From: Bauldia sp.
GTDB taxonomy: Bacteria; Pseudomonadota; Alphaproteobacteria; Rhizobiales; Kaistiaceae
Direction: 5' to 3'
DNA length: 21,448 nucleotides
Assembly (NCBI GenBank): GCA_020442095.1
Contig: JAGRKY010000209.1
Location: 1-21,448, forward strand
A model generated the notes under the pieces. The model was not told the origin of the DNA. It did not search any database and was given only the letters and a program-made list of their open reading frames with translations. The position numbers were made by a program, and so were the translations under genes. Each line of letters begins with the position of its first letter. Position 1 is the first letter of the stretch. Positions 1 to 6,393 of the stretch are shown here, piece after piece.

Positions 1-268
1 CGCGCTGGTCGGGATCGCAGCCGATGAGCCGCGGTGCCAGCATCGCTGCCTGGGCGAAGGATGCCGGCGTGCCGATCCAGTGGGTGACGTATCCGCCCTC
101 GGCGCCGTCCGCCGTCTTGATGCGAACCGCCCAGCGCTGGCTCGATATGCGGCTTCCCTTCTTGGCAATGACATTGCCGACGCCGGCGGTGCCGGCCTCG
201 GGCAGCCCCAGCCCTTCGGTATCGAAGGCGAAGCGGATCAAATCGACACGGGAAATGCGGTCTGACAC
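1..268 (-). CDS. Mandelate racemase/muconate lactonizing enzyme (enolase superfamily) protein, N-terminal part only
   Basis: The gene is cut by the left window edge, so only about 89 N-terminal residues are visible. I read it on the minus strand from GTG at 266-268. An AGGAG ribosome-binding site lies nine bases upstream (complement of about 277-281). The peptide begins VSDRISRVDLIRF and later contains GGYVTHWIGTP and LIGCDPDQR. This resembles the capping domain of mandelate racemase-family acid-sugar dehydratases or racemases, in which the N-terminal domain sets substrate specificity. The catalytic barrel is outside the window, so the reaction cannot be assigned. It starts 50 bases after the dhaL stop and is probably the last visible gene of the leftward operon. 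It is different from the full-length enolase-superfamily gene at 10987-12159, so the cluster has two such enzymes. The family call rests on N-terminal resemblance only. Confidence 0.7.
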   Translation of the reverse strand, partial: MSDRISRVDLIRFAFDTEGLGLPEAGTAGVGNVIAKKGSRISSQRWAVRIKTADGAEGGYVTHWIGTPASFAQAAMLAPRLIGCDPDQR

Positions 269-318
269 GAAATCAATCTCCTGTTCGGCGGGCAGGCTCC
301 GGCCCGCCCCGTCACGCG

Positions 319-933
319 TTATCCGGAATGATCGGCAAGTGCTTCCAGCATCACCGAGAAGGCCGCCATGCCGGGATCGTCAAGACCGACGCTGCGGTCG
401 GCGAATATCCGGGCGCGGCCGACCTTGTTCGGCTTGTCGCGGAATTCGTCGAGTACAGCAGCCACCCGCACGCGCGCTGCGGCGAGCATCGCCTGCGGAT
501 CGGTCTCGCCGGCCGTCGCCTCGACGATGGCGTTGACGGAATCGAGCACCGTCTTGTCGCCGAGCGACGCGCCGCCCCGCGATTGCAGCGCCGCCAGCAC
601 CGCGGCGCTGAGCTCCGACGTCTTGTCCCAAGGCATTTCCGTCTGCAGGCCGACGAACTTGCCGCTGGCAAGCAGGGCCGTCGCCATCAGGGTCCCGTAG
701 CTCGAGCTCGATGCCTTGTTCACCGCTCCGGCACACTTGCCGAATGCCTGTCCGAGCGTATCGGGAAGCTCCGGCGACAAGGCAGACAGCGCGCGGAATG
801 CCTTGTCGAGGGTGATGCCGAGATCGCCGTCGCCGAGCTTGCCGTCAAGCTCGGTGAGCCCGGCTGACTCGGTCTCGAGGGTCTTCGAAATGCGGTCGAT
901 CGCGAAGCGGAGGCTGTCGACGGTGAGCCCCAC
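319..933 (-). CDS. dhaL: Dihydroxyacetone kinase ADP/ATP-binding subunit DhaL
   Basis: DhaL is the nucleotide-binding half of a two-subunit dihydroxyacetone-type kinase. It passes phosphate to the ketose held on DhaK. The diagnostic Mg-nucleotide motif LDGKLGDGDLG lies near the N-terminus, with the aspartates that hold the metals. Further family signatures follow: GGASLGDKTVLD in the middle and ADRSVGLDDPG near the C-terminus. At about 204 residues it matches the usual ~210. I chose GTG at 931-933 because a GGAGGG site (complement of 941-946) sits eight bases upstream, inside the last codons of dhaK, and the dhaK stop precedes it by two bases. An upstream GTG at 957 would give 212 residues but has no such site. 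No DhaM (PTS partner) is nearby, so ATP is the likely phosphate donor. Short ketoses such as erythrulose are alternatives to dihydroxyacetone. Confidence 0.9.
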   Translation of the reverse strand: MGLTVDSLRFAIDRISKTLETESAGLTELDGKLGDGDLGITLDKAFRALSALSPELPDTLGQAFGKCAGAVNKASSSSYGTLMATALLASGKFVGLQTEMPWDKTSELSAAVLAALQSRGGASLGDKTVLDSVNAIVEATAGETDPQAMLAAARVRVAAVLDEFRDKPNKVGRARIFADRSVGLDDPGMAAFSVMLEALADHSG

Positions 934-935
934 GG

Positions 936-1928
936 TCAGACCCTCCAGAAGGCGCACTCGGCCGGCGCGGCGAGAAGGCGCTTCAATTCGTCATCGAGCT
1001 GGACGATCGTCACCGATGCGCCGCTCATTTCCATCGAGGTTGCGTATCGGCCGACCAGCGGCATGACGATCGTCAGCCCCATCCCCTCGAGGCGGTCGGC
1101 GATGCGCGCGTAGAGGATGTAGAGTTCCTCAAGTGGCGTCGCGCCGAGGCTGTTGACCAGCACCGAGACCTCGCCGGAGAAGTCGCCGTCGGCGACGATC
1201 CTGTCGACGAGGGTATCGGCGACCGAGTTGGCGCTTTCCAGCTTGCCGACGCTGACCCCGGGCTCGCCATGGATGCCCATGCCGATTTCCATCTCGTCCT
1301 CGCCGATCGTGAAGGTCGGCTTGCCGGCCTGGGGGACGATGCATGGCCCGAGGGCGATCCCCATCGAATGACAGGCCTCGGCGGCCTTCTGGGCGATCCT
1401 GGTGACCCCGGCGAGGTCGCTGCCTTCGGCCGCCGCAGCGCCGGCCATCTTGAAGCAATAGACCATGCCGGCAACGCCACGGCGTTTCTTGCGCTCCTCC
1501 TTCGAGGCGCTGGCGACGTCATCGGCGACGAGCACCGTGGTGCTGGCAATGCCGTCGAGTTCGACCAGCTCGCCGGCCATGTCGAAATTCATGACGTCGC
1601 CGCCGTAGTTGCCGTAGAGGCGGAGGACGCCGGCACCGCCATCGGCGGCCCGCATCGCGATCGCCATGTCATCGGCGGAGGGCGACGCGAAGACGTCGCC
1701 GACCGCGCAGGCGTTGAGCAGGCCCTGGCCGACATAGCCGACGAAGACCGGCAGATGTCCCGAGCCGCCGCCGGTGACGATGCCAACCTTGCCGCTGACC
1801 GAGCTGTCCGGCCTGACCACCACCTGCCGGCTTTCCTCGCTGAAGCGATAATATTGCGGATGTGCCCGGCAAAGCCCCTCGAGCGTCTCGGACGCATAGG
1901 CATAGGGATCGTTCAGGAGCTTCTTCAT
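936..1928 (-). CDS. dhaK: Dihydroxyacetone kinase substrate-binding subunit DhaK
   Basis: DhaK binds a short ketose covalently through a histidine and presents it to DhaL. The 330-residue product shows GGGSGHLP at residues 53-60, NYGGDVMNF at 107-115 (NYTGD in many relatives), the RRGVAG segment at 149-154, and GMGIHGEPG with the substrate-binding His at about 220. All key motifs are present and length is normal. The ATG at 1926-1928 follows GGAGGAAACGG, a strong ribosome-binding site. The gene lies 83 bases after the SDR stop, and dhaL starts two bases after its own stop, so the two subunits are translationally coupled. In Hyphomicrobiales and mycobacteria, DhaK homologues also act on D- or L-erythrulose. 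The true substrate therefore depends on what the split transketolase or dehydrogenases in this cluster produce. Confidence 0.92.
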   Translation of the reverse strand: MKKLLNDPYAYASETLEGLCRAHPQYYRFSEESRQVVVRPDSSVSGKVGIVTGGGSGHLPVFVGYVGQGLLNACAVGDVFASPSADDMAIAMRAADGGAGVLRLYGNYGGDVMNFDMAGELVELDGIASTTVLVADDVASASKEERKKRRGVAGMVYCFKMAGAAAAEGSDLAGVTRIAQKAAEACHSMGIALGPCIVPQAGKPTFTIGEDEMEIGMGIHGEPGVSVGKLESANSVADTLVDRIVADGDFSGEVSVLVNSLGATPLEELYILYARIADRLEGMGLTIVMPLVGRYATSMEMSGASVTIVQLDDELKRLLAAPAECAFWRV

Positions 1929-2011
1929 CCGTTTCCTCCATCGATTTTCTTTTGCGCCGTTGAGCAGCGATTACGGTTCCTTACCATCGCCGCCGGTCGA
2001 TGCCTATTGCG

Positions 2012-2803
2012 TCATGCGACTCCCCGGTTGGCGCCAACCACCCACTGTTCCTGGTCGACCAGGGCACCGGTCATCGGGCCTCCGGCGTCGCTGAGCAGGA
2101 ACACCGCGAGGTTGGCGATATCCGCCGGGACCAGGAGCCGGCCGAAGGGCATCGTCTTCTCGGCTTCCTCGACCCAGCCCGTGCCAAGGCCGAGGGTCTC
2201 GGCCTGGAGAAAATTCTCTCTCGGCGTGAGCGCCCAGCCGACATTGATGCCGTTGACACGAATCCGGTCCCAGCGATGGGCGTCGGCCGCGTTCTTGGTG
2301 ATCACCGCGAGGGCTGCCTTGGTCGCCGAGTAGACCGCGAGGTCCGGGGCGCCGCCATGGGCATTCATCGACAGGATATTGACGATCGCCCCGCCTTCAC
2401 CGCGCGCGCGCATCGCCTTGACCGCATGCTGCATCAGGAAGAAAGGAGCGCGGGCATTGACGGCGAATTGCTTGTTCCACATGTCGATATCGGCATCCAG
2501 CAGCGACGCTCGATCGGTCAGCGCCGCTACGTTGACCAGGCCGTCGATGCGGCCAAAGCGGGACAGGCATGCCGATACCAGCCGTTCCGGCGCCTCAGCG
2601 TCCATGAGATCGGCGGCAAGAAATTCCGTCTCGACGCCTGCTGCTCCGAGACGCCGGGTAACACCCTCGCCCTGGTCGACCTCGAGGCCGGTGAGCATGA
2701 GGCCCGCAGCGCCACTCTGCGCTGCGAGATCGGCAATGGCTTCGCCGACTCCCTGCGTCGCGCCCGTGATCAGGACCACCTTGCCGTCGAGTCGCGCTTC
2801 CAT
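2012..2803 (-). CDS. Short-chain dehydrogenase/reductase (SDR)
   Basis: This is a classical NAD(P)-dependent SDR of 263 residues, likely cytoplasmic, oxidising or reducing a sugar, polyol or lactone intermediate. The cofactor motif is GATQGVG at residues 14-20. The active site has Ser in NILSMNAHG and YSATK (Tyr 13 residues after Ser), with NVAALTD in the NNAG position. I start at ATG 2801-2803 because GGAGGCGAAGC immediately precedes it. A longer frame to 2860 lacks a better site and adds an unrelated basic leader. It sits between the DUF4432 gene (141 bases upstream) and dhaK (83 bases downstream). The 141-base gap contains a weak promoter-like pair on the minus strand, TTGTCT (2924-2929) and TAAGAA (2901-2906) with 17-bp spacing, so the gene may have its own promoter as well as read-through. 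The substrate cannot be deduced. Confidence 0.88.
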   Translation of the reverse strand: MEARLDGKVVLITGATQGVGEAIADLAAQSGAAGLMLTGLEVDQGEGVTRRLGAAGVETEFLAADLMDAEAPERLVSACLSRFGRIDGLVNVAALTDRASLLDADIDMWNKQFAVNARAPFFLMQHAVKAMRARGEGGAIVNILSMNAHGGAPDLAVYSATKAALAVITKNAADAHRWDRIRVNGINVGWALTPRENFLQAETLGLGTGWVEEAEKTMPFGRLLVPADIANLAVFLLSDAGGPMTGALVDQEQWVVGANRGVA

Positions 2804-2944
2804 GCTTCGCCTCCGCTTGTCGTTTGCTTTTCGGGCAACGGCACAGAGGCACGCAGCCACCCCCTATCCAGCCGCGAAACGGCTCGCAGAAGGCGTGGAA
2901 TTCTTATGGAGCGCGAACCGCAGAGACAAGTGGGCCGTGCCGGA

Positions 2945-4048
2945 TCATCCGCCCCCGGCGCGGTCGCGGAGGCGGCCGGCGTGGTCGGCGTCGATGATCC
3001 CGATCCGCGTGCTGTAGCGCCTGCGATCGCCCGGCTGGAGCGTGATAAGCTTGCCATCGGCCTTGACCTGATCGCGCCCGAAGCCGTTGGTGCAGGGCTC
3101 GATCCCGACCGCATATTGCCCCTCACCCATCATCCGCCATTCGATGTAGTTGGGCATCGCCGCGTGGTCGTAGGTAACGCTGACACCGGTGCCGTCAAAG
3201 AGCTTCGGATTGAAGATCGCGACCTCGACCGCGCCTTCCGCCGGAACCATGTCGTGCTCGAAGGTCTGCTGCACCCAGTCCTTCTGTGGCGCGATGAACC
3301 GTGACCAGCTCGTGCGATCCTCGACATCGGCAGTGCCGAACAGAAGCTTCGGCGGGCGCGCCACCGGCGCGATGAACTCCGAGCCATCGTCGACGAACGG
3401 ATAGCCGATGTTGATGTGGTAGAGGAGCATGTGCTCGGCCGGCAGGTAGCCGCAATTCTCCACGACGTCGGTCATGGTGAAATGCGACGATCCCATCTCG
3501 GCGCGATAGGTGCGGGTGAGGACTAGGTTCTCGCCGTAGGCCTGCGCCTGGGTAACCCTGCCGACCGCCTCGAGCACGTAGCGGCCATCCTCCCAGCGCT
3601 CGCCGAAACTCACGAGCTCCGCCGGGATCAGCGCCGCGCGATCATGGACCCCATATCGATCCGTCGGACGGGCCGGGAAATTGTAGTGCGGGACCTGCGT
3701 CTCCTCGGGATTGCCGATATGGACGAGACCGCAGGTGTTGTTGAGCCCGCCGAGCCCGGTCCGCAGCCATCCGAAGCCGGCCTGGTCCTCGAAGAACCAC
3801 GGCGCCGGCAGCATGGTCGGCGGAATCCAGGCAACCGAAGCGCCACGGTATTCGCACCGCCCGACGTCGAAGCCGCGATCGACCGCGACCTCGAAGACGA
3901 AGCCGGTGCCGGTGCGGAATTCGAGCAGCCTGACGCCACGCGACGGCCCGTTGTCGGAGGTCAGCAGGCGCACGCCGGCGACCTGGGACATATGGCCGAC
4001 CCGGCGCCGAAGCTCGCCCTCGGCGAGGGAGGCAGCGAAATAGTCCAT
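2945..4048 (-). CDS. DUF4432 family aldose 1-epimerase-like protein
   Basis: The 367-residue product belongs to the galactose-mutarotase-like beta-sandwich fold, DUF4432 branch. Visible hallmarks are GGLNNTCGL, an EHMLLYHINIGYPF segment (probable catalytic His, with HxNxGYP typical of the branch) and a late VGIEPCTNGFG segment carrying the probable catalytic Glu. Aldose epimerases interconvert alpha and beta anomers of free sugars. DUF4432 members usually sit in catabolic clusters for unusual monosaccharides and most lack a proven substrate. The ATG at 4046-4048 is preceded by GGAGGA about eight bases upstream. It is the first gene of the leftward operon and is divergent from the repressor gene. 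A candidate operator overlaps its promoter, leaving a leader of roughly 20 bases. The presence of a mutarotase implies that the imported compound, or an early intermediate, is a ring-forming sugar. Confidence 0.85.
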   Translation of the reverse strand: MDYFAASLAEGELRRRVGHMSQVAGVRLLTSDNGPSRGVRLLEFRTGTGFVFEVAVDRGFDVGRCEYRGASVAWIPPTMLPAPWFFEDQAGFGWLRTGLGGLNNTCGLVHIGNPEETQVPHYNFPARPTDRYGVHDRAALIPAELVSFGERWEDGRYVLEAVGRVTQAQAYGENLVLTRTYRAEMGSSHFTMTDVVENCGYLPAEHMLLYHINIGYPFVDDGSEFIAPVARPPKLLFGTADVEDRTSWSRFIAPQKDWVQQTFEHDMVPAEGAVEVAIFNPKLFDGTGVSVTYDHAAMPNYIEWRMMGEGQYAVGIEPCTNGFGRDQVKADGKLITLQPGDRRRYSTRIGIIDADHAGRLRDRAGGG

Positions 4049-4065
4049 GGGGGGTTCCTCCGGAA

Positions 4066-4077
4066 GTTACCGGTATC
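4066..4077. promoter_or_regulatory. Candidate LacI-family operator, copy 1 (GTTACCGGTATC)
   Basis: The 12-bp site is palindromic except at one position and has a central CG, as most LacI-family operators do. The surrounding 16 bases (4064-4079) match those at 5244-5259 at 15 of 16 positions. It lies from the -10 to about the transcription start of the leftward operon, a position where bound repressor would block initiation. It is within 90 bases of the repressor start, so autoregulation is also possible. Confidence 0.65.
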
Positions 4078-4104
4078 ATAGTGGTCGCGGATTGCTGGAC
4101 GCAA
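4075..4104 (-). promoter_or_regulatory. Putative promoter of the leftward (DUF4432-SDR-dhaKL) operon
   Basis: On the minus strand TTGCGT (4099-4104) and TATGAT (4075-4080) are separated by 18 bases. The -10 matches the sigma-70 consensus at five of six positions; the -35 matches at three. The predicted start lies near 4068, giving a short leader that carries the GGAGGA ribosome-binding site. The -10 overlaps the left-operon copy of the candidate operator. The call comes from reading the sequence only. Confidence 0.5.
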
Positions 4105-4151
4105 CGGCTTGCGACGGTCTATTGCTAGGGCATGGCCAAGGGGAATTGGTG

Positions 4152-5201
4152 GTGACGATTCACGGTGGCGGCGGCAAGCCGGGCTTCGGCGCGACAATGG
4201 CCGAGGTCGCGGAACTTTCGGGCGTGACCAAGATGACGGTCTCGCGCGTGCTGCGGCATCCCGAGAAGGTCAATCCGGCAACGCGCGAGCGCGTCACCGC
4301 GGCGATGGTGACCCTCGGCTACGTGCCGAACCGGTTGGCGGGAAGCCTGACGGCCGGGGTCAGCGGCATGGTCGCGGCGATCGTGCCGACGCTGCGCCAC
4401 TCGCTCTTCGCCGACACCCTCGAAGGGCTCTCGGACGTCCTGTCCAAGGGTGGCCTCGACCTCATCGTTTCGTCGAGCTCCTATCGTACCGACGTCGAGG
4501 AAGGACAGCTCCGCTCGATCCTCGAATGGCGGCCGGACGCGCTGATGCTGACCGGCCTCACCCACACCGCCGACGCACGCGACCTCCTCCGTGCTTTCCG
4601 GATCCCGGTCGTCGAGACGTGGGAGACGGGTGAGGAGCCGGTCGACATGGCGGTCGGCTATTCCAACCGCGAGGCGGCCTATACGATGACCGGCGCGCTG
4701 GTTGCCGCAGGCTACCGCCGGATCGCCTTCGTCAACGGCCCTAGCGAGAATAACGAGCGCGCCCGGCATCGTGCCGAAGGCTATCTCGGAGCGATGAAGG
4801 ACGCGGGCCTGGCGGCGCTCCCGATCCATGTCGTGCATGACGAGGCGGCGATCCGTCCCGAATCCGGCGCGGCGGCGATCCATGTGCTGCGCGAGGAGAC
4901 GCCGGACGTCGACGCGGTCTTCTTCACCAGCGACGTCTTCGCCGTCGGCGCGATTCTGGCCTGCCGCGAACTTGGCATCGACGTGCCCGGCGAGATCGGC
5001 ATCGCCGGATTCCACGACCTCGAGGTCGGCCGGGTCGTGTCCCCGACTCTGACCACGGTCCACGTCCCGGCGCTCGAAATGGGTCGCACCGCCGGCCAGA
5101 TGATCCTCGATCGGCTGGCCGGCAAATCCTCTCCCGACAACCGCCGCGATCTCGGCTTCAGCATCATCCGCCGCGAAAGCACACAAAAGACCGGGAACTG
5201 A
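4152..5201 (+). CDS. LacI/GntR-family transcriptional repressor
   Basis: About 349 residues. An N-terminal helix-turn-helix (about residues 14-40) contains MAEVAELSGVTKMTVSRVL, close to the gluconate-repressor GntR subgroup, followed by the hinge YVPNRLAGSLTAG with the minor-groove leucine. The rest is a periplasmic-binding-protein-like effector domain (VAAIVPTL through VGRVVSPTLTTVHVP). It probably represses both operons and releases DNA on binding the imported sugar or a metabolite. I start at GTG 4152 because AAGGGG (4138-4143) is eight bases upstream. GTG 4149 is an equal-frame alternative. ATG 4197 lies inside the first helix and would remove part of it. A longer frame reaching 4047 would run through the divergent promoter and is unlikely. 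It is divergent from the DUF4432 gene and 122 bases upstream of the binding-protein gene. The two matching palindromes nearby fit this family. Confidence 0.9.
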   Translation: MTIHGGGGKPGFGATMAEVAELSGVTKMTVSRVLRHPEKVNPATRERVTAAMVTLGYVPNRLAGSLTAGVSGMVAAIVPTLRHSLFADTLEGLSDVLSKGGLDLIVSSSSYRTDVEEGQLRSILEWRPDALMLTGLTHTADARDLLRAFRIPVVETWETGEEPVDMAVGYSNREAAYTMTGALVAAGYRRIAFVNGPSENNERARHRAEGYLGAMKDAGLAALPIHVVHDEAAIRPESGAAAIHVLREETPDVDAVFFTSDVFAVGAILACRELGIDVPGEIGIAGFHDLEVGRVVSPTLTTVHVPALEMGRTAGQMILDRLAGKSSPDNRRDLGFSIIRRESTQKTGN

Positions 5202-5229
5202 CTGAAAGTACCGTCAGATTCCATATCCG

Positions 5230-5259
5230 TTGACTTTTCTCATAAGTTACCGGTAACAT
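5230..5259 (+). promoter_or_regulatory. Putative promoter of the sugar ABC importer operon
   Basis: TTGACT (5230-5235) and TAACAT (5254-5259) are 18 bases apart, matching the sigma-70 consensus at five and four of six positions. The second hexamer shares four bases with the candidate operator, so repressor and RNA polymerase would compete. The resulting leader before the binding-protein start codon would be about 57 bases. Confidence 0.5.
5246..5257. promoter_or_regulatory. Candidate LacI-family operator, copy 2 (GTTACCGGTAAC)
   Basis: A perfect 12-bp palindrome with central CG in the 122-base gap between the repressor gene and the binding-protein gene. It covers the end of the spacer and the -10 of the promoter described there. 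With its flanks (AAGTTACCGGTAACAT) it matches the copy upstream of the leftward operon at 15 of 16 positions. I saw no third copy in the window. Confidence 0.7.
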
Positions 5260-5323
5260 GTACTCGATTCCGCCATTGGGATCGACGCCGCAGGCTCTGC
5301 CGCGTGCATAGGGAGGAACCAGA

Positions 5324-6322
5324 ATGAAGACGATTCTCGCCGTGGCCGCGACCGTGGCCGCGCTTTCCACCACCTCGGCTTTGGCCGCGGACAAGCCGAC
5401 CATCGGGCTGATCCAGATCGACCTCTCCAACCCCTTCCACCTCGGCGAGGTCGACGGGGCGAAGGAGGCCGCCCGTCGCGCCGGCTTCGATCTGGTGGTG
5501 ACCAGTGGCGAAGGCGATGTCACCAAACAGATCCAGGCGATGGAGAACCTCATCAACGAGGGCGTCGACGCAATTTCGATCAACTTCATCGATTCCGGCG
5601 CCTTCGGCCCGGCCATGGCCAAGGCGGCCGCCGCGAACATCCCGGTGATCTGCCTCCACTCGAAGATCGAGGGCTGCGCCGCGACGCTCGGTTTCGACGA
5701 GCGCTATACCGGCAAGATCGTCGGCGAGTATGCGGTCGAGCTGCTCAAGGGCCGCTATGACGGCGAGGTGAAGGGCCAGGTCGCCAATCTCCAGGGCCTG
5801 CTCGGCCAGGGCCTCAACACGGATCGCTCCGGCGGCTTCACCGATGTGATGGAGCAGTATCCCGGCGTCGAGGTTGTCGCCCAGGAGCCGACGAGCTGGG
5901 ATCCGACCAAGGCGGTGTCGATCACCGAGAACTGGATGACCGCCTATCCCGACCTCGACCTCATCTACGGCAACAGCGACAGCCTGACCGTCCCGGCGGC
6001 CGGCGTCATCGAGCGCGCGGGCAAGCAGGACCAGGTGATGCTGGTTTCCGTCGACGGCACCGAGCCCGGCCTCAACGCGGTGAAGGACGGCGTGATGAAG
6101 AGCACCGTGTTGCTGGCGCCGCAATATTCGGGCTTCTGGAAGGCCTATTTCCCCTTCCTCGTCGCGACCGGCAAGGCGGATACCGACGAGGTCCTGATCA
6201 AGGGCGTGCTGGTGACCGGCGACAATGTCGATGCCGCGCTCAAGCTCGCCAAGGATCAGGTGGACGACATCCAGAACTTCCCCTTCGAGAAGCCGCTGGC
6301 TGATATCGTGGCGACCTACTGA
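5324..6322 (+). CDS. Periplasmic sugar-binding protein of an ABC importer (RbsB-like)
   Basis: The 332-residue product starts with a Sec signal peptide: a Lys, a hydrophobic stretch LAVAATVAALSTTSA and a likely cut after ALA near residue 21-22. The mature part is a type-I periplasmic binding protein of the ribose/galactose class (Peripla_BP_4): IGLIQIDLSNPFHLGEVDGAKEA, then repeated alpha/beta units, NIPVICLHSKI, and VSVDGTEPGLNAVKDG near the C-terminal lobe. It captures the substrate in the periplasm and delivers it to the fused permease. GGGAGGAACCAGA directly precedes the ATG. It is first in the importer operon, as usual for an abundant component, and is followed by a strong hairpin that probably protects its mRNA. 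The family binds pentoses, hexoses, polyols and branched sugars; the ligand cannot be read from sequence alone. Confidence 0.92.
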   Translation: MKTILAVAATVAALSTTSALAADKPTIGLIQIDLSNPFHLGEVDGAKEAARRAGFDLVVTSGEGDVTKQIQAMENLINEGVDAISINFIDSGAFGPAMAKAAAANIPVICLHSKIEGCAATLGFDERYTGKIVGEYAVELLKGRYDGEVKGQVANLQGLLGQGLNTDRSGGFTDVMEQYPGVEVVAQEPTSWDPTKAVSITENWMTAYPDLDLIYGNSDSLTVPAAGVIERAGKQDQVMLVSVDGTEPGLNAVKDGVMKSTVLLAPQYSGFWKAYFPFLVATGKADTDEVLIKGVLVTGDNVDAALKLAKDQVDDIQNFPFEKPLADIVATY

Positions 6323-6331
6323 TACGAAGCC

Positions 6332-6384
6332 GGGCGTCTGCGCGGGCCGGTTCAGCGCAGACGCCCTCCCCGTAGACGGGCGTC
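6332..6384 (+). promoter_or_regulatory. Intercistronic hairpin with a mutually exclusive alternative hairpin
   Basis: A perfect 12-bp inverted repeat (arms 6332-6343 and 6355-6366, loop 11 bases) fills the gap between the binding-protein gene and the ATPase gene. No U-tract follows, so it is not a standard intrinsic terminator. Such hairpins often stabilise the upstream binding-protein mRNA. In addition GACGCCC (6360-6366) can instead pair with GGGCGTC (6378-6384), which lies just upstream of the ATPase start codon. The two pairings cannot form together. Confidence 0.7.
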
Positions 6385-6393
6385 ACAGTCACC

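Noticed and set aside
1929..2011. Third copy of the LacI-type operator upstream of dhaK
   Set aside because: GGTTCCTTACC near 1976-1986 has complementary ends but does not match the GTTACCGGTAAC sequence.
4047..4151. Upstream extension of the repressor to an ATG at 4047
   Set aside because: It would code across the divergent promoter and operator and adds no helix-turn-helix sequence; GTG 4152 has a ribosome-binding site.
6332..6366. Intrinsic terminator between the binding-protein and ATPase genes
   Set aside because: The stem is strong but no T-tract follows, and the downstream genes clearly belong to the same importer.
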